The notes beneath the pieces are model-generated. The model had not been told where the DNA came from. It made no database searches and worked only from the letters and a program-made list of their open reading frames with translations. The position numbers and the translations under genes are program-made. A DNA stretch of 64,000 nt from Crocinitomicaceae bacterium (GTDB lineage Bacteria > Bacteroidota > Bacteroidia > Flavobacteriales_D > Crocinitomicaceae), in contig JAQWHI010000018.1 in the NCBI GenBank assembly GCA_029249445.1, forward strand, positions 1 to 64,000, given 5' to 3'. Of this stretch, positions 10,301-19,327 are shown piece by piece (within the stretch, counting starts at the first letter, position 1; every line of letters starts with the position of its first letter).

Positions 10301-13300
10301 GTTGATGCATTGCCTTCAATTGATACTTGTTCCGGGACATTGCTTTCTATCAGTTTTACTGGTACAGCAACACAATACAATTGGACGAACGACAATACAA
10401 CAATAGGTCTTGGTACTTCAGGTACTGGCACAATTGATTTTACGACACTCAATACGGGAACAAGTTCTGAGCTTGCAACAGTAGTTGTTACTCCGGGTTA
10501 TTTATTGAATAATTTACTCTGTTCGGGTTCTACAGAAACATTTACGATTACTGTACAGCCAGTTCCTCATGTTTTACCACTTCAAGATCAGACGATTTGT
10601 AATGGAGATCAAACCCAACTCGTATCTTTTGGATCTGATGTTTTAGGAACGAGCTATGCTTGGACCAATGACAACCCACAAATAGGCTTGTCTACAACAG
10701 GTTCACAAGACATTCCATCGTTTACAGGAACAAACTCAGGGAATACATCAATTGTGGGTACAATTACTGTAAGTCCATTTACAAATGGGTGTCCAGGTCC
10801 AGACAGTACACTTCAGTTTACAATTGATCCAACTCCTGTGATAACGACTTCACAGTTGTCAGATACACTTTGTTCTACAGATTCAAGTACTCCAGTTGCT
10901 TGGACATCGAATGTTATTGGAACGAGTTACACATGGACTGGTTCAATAACAAGTGGTTCATTGACCGGAGCAGTATTGAGCGGGACAGGTGACTTACAAA
11001 GTATGCAACTTACAAATACAGATTCTGTTCCTGCAGTAATTGTATATACTGTAACACCAGAAGCCAATGATTGTTCAGGTGGATCAATCACGTATACAAT
11101 TGTTGTGAATCCGATTCCTGGTCTTGATTCAATCGCTGCGGAGGTCATCTGTGGAGGAACATCTTTTACAGCACCTGTTTTCACATCAACTGTATCAGGA
11201 ACAAGTTATACATGGACTTTAGATCAGCCTGGTAATGTTCCAGCCACATTAACAGGTTATCAGTTGAGTGGGAGTGGAGCACTTCCATCTCAAACAATCA
11301 ATAATAGTGGCAATTCGCCATACACATTGGATTACATTGTTACTCCCACAGCGGATGGATGTATCGGTTTATCAGAAGTATTTTCTCTCACGATAAATCC
11401 TGCTCCGGTTGTTTCATTCAGCCTTCCTTCTCAAGTAATTTGTTCAGGAGATGTTAGTTCACAAGTAGTGTTGAGTTCTTTTACACCGAACGTTACTTTT
11501 GACTGGATAGCGAGTAGTGTTCCAGCTGGTGTTTCAGGTGTTTCCCCATTACAGGATACATCGAACATACCAAGCATGACTTTGACAAATAGTGGTGTCT
11601 CACCCGAAGTGGTAACGTTTATAGCGACAGCAACAACATCTGGAGGTGCTGCATGTCCGGGATCACCTACAAATTATACGATCACGATTAATCCAGTTCC
11701 ATCTGTATCGACGGTTACAGACCAAACGGTATGTGACGGTTCAACTACACAGGCAGTTGTTTTCAATGGTACAGGTACACAATACAGTTGGACCAACAGT
11801 GATCCGAGCATCGGTTTGGCCAGTTCAGGTTTTGGAGACATTGCACCATTTACAGCGCAGAATGGAGGTCAGAGTGCGGTGAATGCATTGATCACAGTGA
11901 CGCCTGAGTATACAAGTGGCGGTGTGACGTGTTCTGGAAGTCCATTTACATTCAGTTTTACTGTTGATCCGACTCCTTTTGTTAATCCCGTTGTTGATCA
12001 AGAATTATGTATTGGTGATCTTTCTCAACCGATTACATTTACAGGTACCGCCTCTAACTACAATTGGACGAATACAAATACAGCTTCCGGTGCCTCAGGA
12101 TCTGGGGTAGGGATTGTTAATTCGTTTGTAGCCCAGAACAATACGAATCAAGTGCTTACTTCATCTTTTGAGGTGATTCCTGAAGCGAATGGTTGTATTG
12201 GTTCTAGTATTTTCTTTGTGATAGACGTAAACCCTGAGACTTCAGTTAGTCCGATTGGTAATATGGAATTCTGTTCTGGAGATCAAACTTCTATTGTTTC
12301 ATTTAGCGGTGGCGGCTTGTCATATTCATGGACGAATGACACTCCTTCTATTGGCTTACCTGCTTCAGGTGTGGGACCGATTGCTTCATTCACTGCTACG
12401 AATGGCACGAATGTTCCACTTCAAGCGACCATAACTGTAACTCCATTATTTGTAGGAGGTTTAACCTCATGCCCAGGTAGTTCGACTCAGTTCACGATTA
12501 CTGTGAATCCGATACCAACAGTTTTACCCGTTGCTGATCAAGTAATCTGTAATGGTTCGTCTTCACAAGCGGTTCAATTTTCAGGAACAAATGCTTCTGC
12601 TTTTCAATGGACTGCAAGTTCGACATCAATAGGTATCCCTGCAAGTGGAACGGGCACAATTCAATCGTTTACAACTGTCAATTCAGGGAGTAATTCTGAA
12701 ATTTCAAATGTAGTTGTTACGCCTGAATTGGCGAGCAATGGGCTGGTCTGTTTCGGTTCGCCCGAATCATTTGATTTTATAATTAATCCAAGTCCTTCAG
12801 TTACTGCGATAAGCGATATTCTTGTTTGTGAAGGAGAAACTGTCCCTTCGACTTTGATAACGGGTAATGCTACATCATTCGACTGGACTTCAGCACCTTC
12901 CAATACTGGAGTTCAGACTTCTGGGAGCGGAAACATTCCATCATTTGTAGCCATTAATTCAACCAATCAACCGATCAGTGATGTTATGACGATAACTCCG
13001 AATTTCAGTGGTTCTGGCTTATCCTGCCCGGGTGTGCCTCTATCGTTTACGGTTACTGTCAATCCATTACCAGAGGTTGATCCACTTTCTGATCAAGTTT
13101 TGTGCAGCGGTTCGAGTACGAGTCCAGTTCTTTTCAATGGAACAGCAACAAATTATGCATGGACGAATAGTGCCCCTTCAATTGGTCTGCTTTCCTCTGG
13201 GAATGGTGATATCTCATCTTTTACGGCTGGAAATTTAGGACAATCTGAAGTTGTTTCGATTTTTGAAGTAACTCCTGAATACACTGCGGGTGGACTAACT

Positions 13301-16300
13301 TGTATTGGAAATCAAGAGTTATTCACGATAACCGTCAATCCAACTCCTATTATTGATCCACTGTCTGATTTGGCAAGTTGTTCAGGTGACGATATTGGAC
13401 CGATTATCTTTACTGGGATTTCTACCTCATTTAATTGGACGAATACCAATACGGGAATAGGTATTCCATCGAGTGGTACAGGTAATATTGGAATTGTCAA
13501 CTACAGTAATACGGGCGCGGTAACCGAAAATACAACAATTACGGTAACACCTGAATATACATTTGCAGGTCTGACATGTATTGGTTCTAGTGAAAGTTTT
13601 TCTATTGGAGTTTTGCCGAATCCTACAATAAACTCAATACCTGATTACACCTATTGTAATAATGAATCAACGGTGCCAGTCAATTTTAGTGGTTTAGCAA
13701 CTGAGTTCACTTGGACGAATACGAATCCACAAATTGGTCTTGCCTCAAATGGAGTGGGAGATATTTCTTCTTTTACTGTGATAAATGGTGGTGGTGCTGT
13801 TGAAACAGCATCTGTTTCTATAACACCAGGATATACTGATATTGGTATCACATGTCAAGGGACTCCACAACTTTTCAATATTACTGTGAATCCAGCACCT
13901 ACTATTAATTCTGTTCCAGATTTAATTGTGTGCAATGGGGATCAAGTATCAGCAATTAATTTCTCAGGTACGGCGACCAACTTCAGTTGGAGCAATTCTG
14001 AACCATCTATCGGTCTACTCAATTCAGGCAATGGAAATATTTCCTCATTTTCGGCAATCAATACAGGCATTACTCCAATTACCGCTACTATTACAGTTGA
14101 ATCTTCTTTTGGTTCAAATGGTGTTCAGTGCACAGGAATTACGGAATCATTTACTATAACGGTTAATCCAACACCGACCGTTGATCCGATTGCGGATCAA
14201 GTTGTATGTGATGGTGCATCGACCAATACAGTTACATTAACAGGTTCTGGGACATCATATACATGGACAAATACATTGCCATCGATAGGTATATCCTCGA
14301 ATGGTACAGGAGACATACCTGCATTCAGTGCACTAAATACAAGCAGTCTTCCAGTTACGGCCAATTTTACAGTTGTACCTGTTGCTTTACAATGTTCAGG
14401 AACTGCAGAACTTTTTTCTCTGACAGTAAATCCAACACCAACTGTCGATCCAATTGCATCAATAGAGGGATGTACTGGAGTGGTTCAGCCCGTAATTCAA
14501 CCAACAGGAAACTTTTCATCTATATCATGGACGAACTCAAATGCAACCATCGGTATTCCTTCTTTTGGAACTGCTCAGATTCCATCCTTTACCTTAAGTA
14601 ATCCATCAAATGCGACTGTCAATCAATCCGTCGTAATATTTACACCGATCAATACCAATGCAGGCGTTCAATGTTTCGGATTACAAACACAATTTGATAT
14701 TTCCGTCAATCCATCGCCTGAGGCTGATCCGATTGCTGATATTGAATTGTGTAACGGAGAGAGTTCCTCAATTGTAAGCCTTACTGGTTCCGGAAGCTTC
14801 TATGAGTGGACAAATAGCAACCCGAGTATTGGATTGGCAGGTGCTGGAAATGGAGATGTTCCAGTTTTCAATGCGACCAATACTCAAAATAGTGATACGA
14901 CTGCTTTGATCTCTGTGACACCAATCTATCAATCGAGCAGTGGACAGTTGTGTTCAGGAACAGGAACAGATTTCAATTTTATAGTGCATCCTTCACCATT
15001 AATTGATACAGTTGGTATAGCGACGGTATGCAGTGGAGATGATCTTAATGTGAATTTAAGTGCATCCGTTCCTTCCTTGATTTCTTGGTCAGCGATTGAT
15101 AATCCTGATGTTTTGGGAGAGAGTACTTTCCTTCAAACATTGCCAACGATAAACAATACATTAACTAACAATGTAGCGACAATTGAATCGGTTACTTATG
15201 AGGTGAGTGCAAACTCTTTACCTTATGGATGTGTAGGTCCTACCTATTCTTTTGACGCTTTGGTGATACCGGAAGTTTTTATTACAAGCAGTCCTACTAT
15301 AGAAATTTGTAGTGGTGTCTCAGCGTCTGTATTCCTGACTACAAACATTCCTTCAGATTTTATTTGGTTTGCTACTGATAACCCAAATGTAATAGGAGAA
15401 TCGCAGGTGTTTGGAACAGGTAATATTATAAATGATGTACTCATCAATACGTCATTAACCCCTCAAATTGTTGTTTACAGTGTGATTCCAACTTCGCAGC
15501 AAGGAGCATGTCAAGGTCTTGCTCAGACCGTCTCTGTTCTGGTGAATCCTCCAATTGAGTTGATCAGTCCACTTAGTTCCGAGATTTGTTCCGGAGATGT
15601 TGTAGATATGAATTTGGTGGCAAATGCGAATGTTAATTTCAGCTGGTTTGCGCAAAGTTCACTCGAGGTAAATGGTGAGAGTTTAACGATTCAAAATGGA
15701 AGTGTTATTGATGACCAACTAGAAAATACAACCTTGGTTCCTCAGTCTGTTTTTTATACAGTTGTAGCTACAACACAAGCGAACGGGTGTTCAAGTCCGA
15801 GTACGCAAGTTGAAGTTGTTGTAAATCCAGTACCTGTTGTAGATCCGTTGAATGTGGTGCTTTGTAGCGGTGAAACTGTGAATGCGGGGTTAACAGCCTC
15901 AAGCACATCTTCTTTTGAATGGTATGCAGATCCAAATAATAATGTAACAGGGGAGACGCAAATCCCGCAAAACACATCGCTAATTAATGATCAGTTAATA
16001 AACTCTGGAGTAGTAGCAGAAACGGTACTTTATTCGATTCAGGCAACTTCTGATAAGGGGTGTGTTGGACCAATACTCGTGCAACCTGTACTTGTGAATC
16101 CACTTCCTGAGGTTGACTTTATAATCTCCAATCAGATCCTTTGTGAAATTGATTCTATTTATTTTGTGAACAATTCAAATCCAGCTTACAGTTTTTTATG
16201 GGACTTTGGTGATGGTGATTCGTCGTCAGTATTTGAACCTTCTCATATTTATGGAGCAACAGGCAATTATACGGTCACGCTAACTGCTGTAGATCCCCAA

Positions 16301-17140
16301 ACAAATTGTATAAACATCGATGAAAGTAATGTTTTAATTCAGGACAGTCCGCCTGTAGACTTTGCTGTGAATCAGACAGAAGGATGTATTCCTGCTAATT
16401 TTGTATTTACGGATCTCAATAATTTACCAGATGTGGACGTTGTTTGGGACTTTGGTGACGGGCAGTTGTCAAATCAGCCGGGATCTATTGATCACACATA
16501 CGCCGATACGGGATGTTTTACAGTTACTCTGACGGCAACCAACGCCATTGGATGTGTTAGTACTTTTTCAAATACTGACATGGTATGCGTTTACGAAAAT
16601 CCAATTGCCTTTTTTACAGCAGAAGAGACAATTGTTCCTGCTGACGATCCTTTCGTCTACTTCATAAACAACTCTCAATACGCAGACACCTACGTTTGGG
16701 ACTTTGGTGATGGAGCAACAAGTTTTTCTGAAAACCCAGTTCACTTATACCCACAGGGTGCAGCAAATTATGAGGTTCTTCTTACTGCATCGAATGCTTC
16801 AGGTTGTTTTGATCAATTTGTGCTCACAATTGTTCTTTGGGAAGAAGAGCTGATCTATGTGCCGAACTCGTTCACGCCAAATGGAGATGGTTCTAACGAT
16901 ATATTCAAACCCATTATCACGGCAGGTTTCGATAAAGAGAGCTATCAACTGTTGATTTTTAACCGTTGGGGTGAAATGGTTTTTGAATCCTATGACCCAA
17001 ATGTTGGTTGGGATGGTACTTTTGGTACATCTCAAAGTTTTGAATCTCAAGACGGTACGTATACATGGAGAATTACTCTGAGAGGTTTGCAGGATGAAGA
17101 TGCTACATTATTTTTAGGTCACGTCAATTTATTGAAATAA
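7307..17140 (+). CDS. Giant T9SS-secreted adhesin with about 23 PKD-like repeats
   Basis: A surface protein of about 3277 residues. The frame is open from a GTG at 7262, but ATG 7307 gives the best signal peptide (MLFSKFTTSVFVLFMC, cleavage near LNAQ), so I chose it. The N-terminal 800 residues are varied, Cys-containing PKD-like segments. From about residue 815 to 2930 come about 23 tandem repeats of 90-100 residues, each with C(S/N/D)G near the start, WTN in the middle and ITVNPxP at the end. Then come three classical PKD domains (WDFGDG at about residues 2963, 3045 and 3128) and a C-terminal CHU_C sorting domain (SFTPNGDGSNDIF, FNRWGEMVFES). It is probably exported by T9SS and acts in adhesion or gliding. 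Repeat conservation without frameshifts shows it is under selection. It has no PorP/SprF gene of its own. Confidence 0.9.
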   Translation: MLFSKFTTSVFVLFMCTNLNAQGCADLVLDAGVDTSICGGQNYVLGGTPSAQWIGIGNPTLNYNWYNSANTLLASVSNPVVAINQADTYMLVVDDGAGCSDTAYVTISDLPSPIADSLGMTGNTFGNYQTLLYNGELVYRVCFSNSNFIGNGDFTFTDPNLLNYPIGTIMTCDWGDGNLDTYTYSGAPINMIHIYPPGDYDFTYSVTYPSSGCFSQVDFNVFVGISPPALSVSGSGNAFCLPQFYQIDIGAPFDPAGTVYNIQINDGTDTSFVGLPSNPFTFQHLFASTSCGVNTLINSTTYQDSYSIQVTSSNGCNLQGTFAAIGPIQVGESTDADFTQSSGEVCVGGEVIFNNTSETGSNVYQAGGCDTLTALYWEVTPSSGFTVSNGVLGANNGFDYFQVWSSGTDQLDLQFDSTGVYDITLYIGNECGIDSLTQQVCVLPQPTANFDLSNDSFCTSELVSTTNNSAGLACGFQFESDWQVTYDNPLNCSPNSGMDFVNGTDTSSFEPILDFTGPGNYEITLTTSYPGSIPGCLSDQMIDSVFVQSPPEIQLVPLGDSICEGEDVQFTGSVVDCYDSTTIYTWYFEVEPGILIFNSSTLTPNVTYNTSGTFTYSLEATNICGNNIIMDSIVVNPDVFVDAGTNQAACLNTVLDLNGIISGGTTSGVWSANVAGGSFDDPNALITTYTPPINFSGQITITLTSIDPVGPCLSNSDSFIYTISDEAVVDAMPDATVCEGDLVTLNASLQGAASTATWSDNGAGGQIINENQSTGFAQYILPSGVNQVVLFVETDVPSPLCPSDIDSVVITILDLPTISSLSDQTVCDGSTTQAVVFNGTGTQYSWTNSDPSIGLASSGSGDIAPFTAQNGGQNAVNALITVTPEYTSGGVTCPGSTEDFTITVNPLPTIDTISDQTFCEGDQTLSIDFTSSPGTTFTWTNDNTQTGLGASGSGSIPSFTTINGTTQPVISLITVTPTLNGCIGPDMIFTLTVNPVPVVDALPSIDTCSGTLLSISFTGTATQYNWTNDNTTIGLGTSGTGTIDFTTLNTGTSSELATVVVTPGYLLNNLLCSGSTETFTITVQPVPHVLPLQDQTICNGDQTQLVSFGSDVLGTSYAWTNDNPQIGLSTTGSQDIPSFTGTNSGNTSIVGTITVSPFTNGCPGPDSTLQFTIDPTPVITTSQLSDTLCSTDSSTPVAWTSNVIGTSYTWTGSITSGSLTGAVLSGTGDLQSMQLTNTDSVPAVIVYTVTPEANDCSGGSITYTIVVNPIPGLDSIAAEVICGGTSFTAPVFTSTVSGTSYTWTLDQPGNVPATLTGYQLSGSGALPSQTINNSGNSPYTLDYIVTPTADGCIGLSEVFSLTINPAPVVSFSLPSQVICSGDVSSQVVLSSFTPNVTFDWIASSVPAGVSGVSPLQDTSNIPSMTLTNSGVSPEVVTFIATATTSGGAACPGSPTNYTITINPVPSVSTVTDQTVCDGSTTQAVVFNGTGTQYSWTNSDPSIGLASSGFGDIAPFTAQNGGQSAVNALITVTPEYTSGGVTCSGSPFTFSFTVDPTPFVNPVVDQELCIGDLSQPITFTGTASNYNWTNTNTASGASGSGVGIVNSFVAQNNTNQVLTSSFEVIPEANGCIGSSIFFVIDVNPETSVSPIGNMEFCSGDQTSIVSFSGGGLSYSWTNDTPSIGLPASGVGPIASFTATNGTNVPLQATITVTPLFVGGLTSCPGSSTQFTITVNPIPTVLPVADQVICNGSSSQAVQFSGTNASAFQWTASSTSIGIPASGTGTIQSFTTVNSGSNSEISNVVVTPELASNGLVCFGSPESFDFIINPSPSVTAISDILVCEGETVPSTLITGNATSFDWTSAPSNTGVQTSGSGNIPSFVAINSTNQPISDVMTITPNFSGSGLSCPGVPLSFTVTVNPLPEVDPLSDQVLCSGSSTSPVLFNGTATNYAWTNSAPSIGLLSSGNGDISSFTAGNLGQSEVVSIFEVTPEYTAGGLTCIGNQELFTITVNPTPIIDPLSDLASCSGDDIGPIIFTGISTSFNWTNTNTGIGIPSSGTGNIGIVNYSNTGAVTENTTITVTPEYTFAGLTCIGSSESFSIGVLPNPTINSIPDYTYCNNESTVPVNFSGLATEFTWTNTNPQIGLASNGVGDISSFTVINGGGAVETASVSITPGYTDIGITCQGTPQLFNITVNPAPTINSVPDLIVCNGDQVSAINFSGTATNFSWSNSEPSIGLLNSGNGNISSFSAINTGITPITATITVESSFGSNGVQCTGITESFTITVNPTPTVDPIADQVVCDGASTNTVTLTGSGTSYTWTNTLPSIGISSNGTGDIPAFSALNTSSLPVTANFTVVPVALQCSGTAELFSLTVNPTPTVDPIASIEGCTGVVQPVIQPTGNFSSISWTNSNATIGIPSFGTAQIPSFTLSNPSNATVNQSVVIFTPINTNAGVQCFGLQTQFDISVNPSPEADPIADIELCNGESSSIVSLTGSGSFYEWTNSNPSIGLAGAGNGDVPVFNATNTQNSDTTALISVTPIYQSSSGQLCSGTGTDFNFIVHPSPLIDTVGIATVCSGDDLNVNLSASVPSLISWSAIDNPDVLGESTFLQTLPTINNTLTNNVATIESVTYEVSANSLPYGCVGPTYSFDALVIPEVFITSSPTIEICSGVSASVFLTTNIPSDFIWFATDNPNVIGESQVFGTGNIINDVLINTSLTPQIVVYSVIPTSQQGACQGLAQTVSVLVNPPIELISPLSSEICSGDVVDMNLVANANVNFSWFAQSSLEVNGESLTIQNGSVIDDQLENTTLVPQSVFYTVVATTQANGCSSPSTQVEVVVNPVPVVDPLNVVLCSGETVNAGLTASSTSSFEWYADPNNNVTGETQIPQNTSLINDQLINSGVVAETVLYSIQATSDKGCVGPILVQPVLVNPLPEVDFIISNQILCEIDSIYFVNNSNPAYSFLWDFGDGDSSSVFEPSHIYGATGNYTVTLTAVDPQTNCINIDESNVLIQDSPPVDFAVNQTEGCIPANFVFTDLNNLPDVDVVWDFGDGQLSNQPGSIDHTYADTGCFTVTLTATNAIGCVSTFSNTDMVCVYENPIAFFTAEETIVPADDPFVYFINNSQYADTYVWDFGDGATSFSENPVHLYPQGAANYEVLLTASNASGCFDQFVLTIVLWEEELIYVPNSFTPNGDGSNDIFKPIITAGFDKESYQLLIFNRWGEMVFESYDPNVGWDGTFGTSQSFESQDGTYTWRITLRGLQDEDATLFLGHVNLLK
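9771..9994 (+). repeat. 224-bp direct repeat, copy 1
   Basis: Matches 11718-11941 with no gaps and 8 differences that I counted by eye, all of them transitions. It encodes one PKD-like repeat starting DQTVCDGSTTQAVVFNGTG. The other repeats of the gene are far more diverged, so this pair is recent. Confidence 0.9.
11718..11941 (+). repeat. 224-bp direct repeat, copy 2
   Basis: Second copy of the repeat at 9771-9994, 1947 bp downstream in the same frame. It is the eighth PKD-like unit of the array, while the first copy is unit one. Confidence 0.9.
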
Positions 17141-17173
17141 AAGATACTCTCGTTTGTTGTCCTTGTAGCCGTG

Positions 17174-17866
17174 TTATCGAATAATTGAAGTTCCGCCATC
17201 GACATGAAGGATTTGACCCGTCATCCATGATGATTTTGGAGACAAAAGATAATGCGCCGCCTCGGCAATGTCTGATGTAGTTCCTATTCTTTTGAGAGGA
17301 TTTTTCTCGGATTGAAATTGGATTTTTTCAGGAGAACTGAGAAATTTCATTGAGAGGTTTGTGCTAGTTATGGACGGTGCTACAGCATTGATTCGTATTG
17401 AAGGCGCAAGTTCTGCAGCTAGGCTTCGTGTCAAACCTTCAATGGCACCTTTTGACATTGCTACTTGTGCATGAAAACTGAAACCGTTCTGAACAGCGAC
17501 AGTTGAGAACAATACCACAGAAGCACGGGAACTTTTTTTCAATTTTGGTAAGAGGTGTTTCAATACCTTGACTGCTCCTAAGGTTTGTAATTTGTAATCT
17601 TCAATGAAATCCTCTTCCTTGAATCGGTGAAACGGTTTAAGATTTATGCTACCCGGACAATAAGCAAGCCCGTCAATTGTCTCAGGTAACTCACTAATGT
17701 CAAGTTCATCCGTTAAAACATTAAATTTTTGATAACGAACATTGGTGCTGTTGTGAACCTCACTTTCATTATAAGTTGTAAAAACGTGATCTCCATTTTT
17801 TGAGAGTAGACCAACAAGTTCTTTTCCTATTCCGGCAGATCCACCGATAATTACGTAGTTGCTCAT
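17174..17866 (-). CDS. SDR-family oxidoreductase lacking the catalytic Tyr
   Basis: A 230-residue short-chain dehydrogenase/reductase-fold protein. The N-terminal nucleotide-binding motif is clear (VIIGGSAGIGKEL), as are GxxNxK-like and C-terminal segments (RINAVAPSITSTNLS, MTGQILHVDGGTSI). The family's YxxxK motif is changed: the Lys is kept (VAMSKGAIEG) but the Tyr position is Val. Either it is not a classical dehydrogenase or another residue does the chemistry. The frame runs further upstream to 17965, but a good promoter (17905-17938) would start transcription after that point, so ATG 17866 is preferred. It lies just outside the photolyase operon; related Bacteroidota clusters, from memory, often carry such an SDR, which makes a light-stress link possible. 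Confidence 0.82.
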   Translation of the reverse strand: MSNYVIIGGSAGIGKELVGLLSKNGDHVFTTYNESEVHNSTNVRYQKFNVLTDELDISELPETIDGLAYCPGSINLKPFHRFKEEDFIEDYKLQTLGAVKVLKHLLPKLKKSSRASVVLFSTVAVQNGFSFHAQVAMSKGAIEGLTRSLAAELAPSIRINAVAPSITSTNLSMKFLSSPEKIQFQSEKNPLKRIGTTSDIAEAAHYLLSPKSSWMTGQILHVDGGTSIIR

Positions 17867-17904
17867 TGTTTTTTTTTTAAGATGCATTAAAGTAACGTGT
17901 TGCA

Positions 17905-17938
17905 CAAAGTTATAAAATGAAGATGAAAATGATTCAAT
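17905..17938 (-). promoter_or_regulatory. Bacteroidota-type promoter of the SDR gene
   Basis: On the minus strand the -7 box TAACTTTG (17905-17912) fits TAnnTTTG, with TTG 22 bp upstream as a -33 box. It would give a leader of about 30 nt before ATG 17866. Confidence 0.5.
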
Positions 17939-18108
17939 CGGCAAGGCTTCAGACCGATTTATCAAGGATAAAATGACGGTAAATATCTTTTATTTTGTTT
18001 TTTTAACTTTTTATAACTACCACGTTTACAGGTGTATTATGTTTTTTTTGCTGCAATATGGGTACTTATTGTATTTTTTACCTTATCTTGACAAAAAAAA
18101 ATAGAAAA

Positions 18109-18939
18109 ATGAGCCTTGTTTTCAGACATTTGTTTACTGCCTTATGTGTCCAAGCGGGTATGATTGGTGGTATATATGCTCAAAATGTTCCGATTGACTT
18201 TGAGGAAACAGGAAACGGTGCAACATGGATCTGGACAGTATTTGAAAATGACAGCAACCCTGCATTAGAAATTGTAGAGAATCCTGATATGAGTGGAATA
18301 AATCATTCTTCTACAGTTGCAAAATTCACTGCTTTAACGACTGGAAATCCTTGGAGCGGATGCGAGTCGCTTCACGGCGGTGGAATAGGTCAGTTCATTA
18401 TGGATTCAAGCACTAGTAGTATTAATATAATGGTTTGGAAGCCGGTAATTAGTGATGTTGGTATTAAATTAGTTCGATCGGACAATTGGTCTTTGGGCGA
18501 GATAAAAATTCCGAATACCAAAGTGAATGAATGGGAATTACTAACGTTCGATTTTAGTGCTCATATTGGAAATGATTACGATCAAATTGTAATCTTTCCT
18601 GATTTTGACTTGAATGGTAGAACGGCTGATAATGTCATCTATTTTGACAATATCTTGGGTCTTGATTCGATTCCAGGAACGGACAATGCTTCTACTTTTG
18701 AGCTTTCGTCCATTGATTTTAAGATGTATCCAAATCCAACGAATTCGTTCGTCAATATTTTATCTAAGGTTTCTATCGATGCCTTGTCTATTCGCAATTT
18801 ACTCGGTGAGATAGTTCTATCAGAACAGCCAATTGGTACTTCTCTATCCGTTGACATGTCGCAAATGGATTCCGGAGTATACTTTGTTGAAGTCGTTAGT
18901 GGGAATAAAACAGTACGTAAAACAATTACAAAAGAATAA
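18109..18939 (+). CDS. Secreted protein with type A T9SS sorting domain
   Basis: A 276-residue secreted protein from ATG 18109; a longer frame begins at 18058 but the extra 17 residues would precede the signal peptide (ending IYAQ). Residues about 25-190 form a beta-rich module starting IDFEETGNGATWIWTVFEND, with NPDMSG and WSGCESLHGG. I recognise this as the jelly-roll type module often attached to secreted polysaccharide-active proteins of Bacteroidota, so carbohydrate binding is possible but unproven. The last 80 residues are a Por/type A sorting domain (KMYPNPTNSFVNI, MDSGVYFVEV, KTITKE end), which directs T9SS export and surface anchoring. It is a single-gene unit, divergent from the SDR gene. 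Confidence 0.85.
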   Translation: MSLVFRHLFTALCVQAGMIGGIYAQNVPIDFEETGNGATWIWTVFENDSNPALEIVENPDMSGINHSSTVAKFTALTTGNPWSGCESLHGGGIGQFIMDSSTSSINIMVWKPVISDVGIKLVRSDNWSLGEIKIPNTKVNEWELLTFDFSAHIGNDYDQIVIFPDFDLNGRTADNVIYFDNILGLDSIPGTDNASTFELSSIDFKMYPNPTNSFVNILSKVSIDALSIRNLLGEIVLSEQPIGTSLSVDMSQMDSGVYFVEVVSGNKTVRKTITKE

Positions 18940-19059
18940 TTGCTTGCGACCGATAGGTTACACGCAAAAGTATGAAAGATAAATAGTTCCTTTTATTTGA
19001 TTTTAGTTATTTGATTTTTAGTGGTTTATTATTCAATTAATCGATAGAAGGTTTGTGTA

Positions 19060-19102
19060 AAAGGGTTGTTTTAGCTTTGCTGAAACGGCCCTTTACTTTT
19101 TT
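19060..19102 (+). terminator. Terminator hairpin between the T9SS gene and the TetR operon
   Basis: A 16-bp stem (AAAGGGTTGTTTTAGC pairing GCTGAAACGGCCCTTT, including three G-U pairs) with a TTT loop is followed by AC and six T. It insulates the photolyase operon from upstream transcription. Confidence 0.8.
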
Positions 19103-19289
19103 CATCTGTATAGAAAGTACATCAATTCTCCGATGTTTCAGCGCTCTTATGAACGATTCAAAACAATTGATATCGTCCCTCGCTTAGTTGTTGATTAAGT
19201 TTCAAATATGGGATGTAATTGCGTTTTTGATTTCCTCCTTAATTAGTATTATTTGTGATATTGTTCGGTAAGGTTTTGTTCCCAATTCT

Positions 19290-19324
19290 TATTTTTGTTT
19301 AACTTTACAAGTAAATAGTTAAAC
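19290..19324 (+). promoter_or_regulatory. Promoter and candidate TetR operator of the photolyase operon
   Basis: The -7 box TATTTTTG (19290-19297) fits the Bacteroidota pattern exactly; no good -33 box is visible at normal spacing. Starting on its last base is a perfect inverted repeat, GTTTAACT and AGTTAAAC, separated by 12 bp (19297-19324). It covers the expected transcription start and ends three bases before the TetR start codon. Position and symmetry fit autorepression by the TetR protein. Confidence 0.6.
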
Positions 19325-19327
19325 AAT

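Larger units (their letters stand above)
18940..19327. other. Intergenic region before the photolyase operon
   Basis: These 388 bp carry no open reading frame of note. They hold one strong terminator hairpin (19060-19102) and the TetR promoter/operator at the far end (19290-19324). I see nothing else supportable in between. Confidence 0.6.

Noticed and set aside
17867-17965. N-terminal extension of the SDR protein
   Set aside because: It precedes the Rossmann strand of SDR proteins and lies upstream of the likely promoter start.
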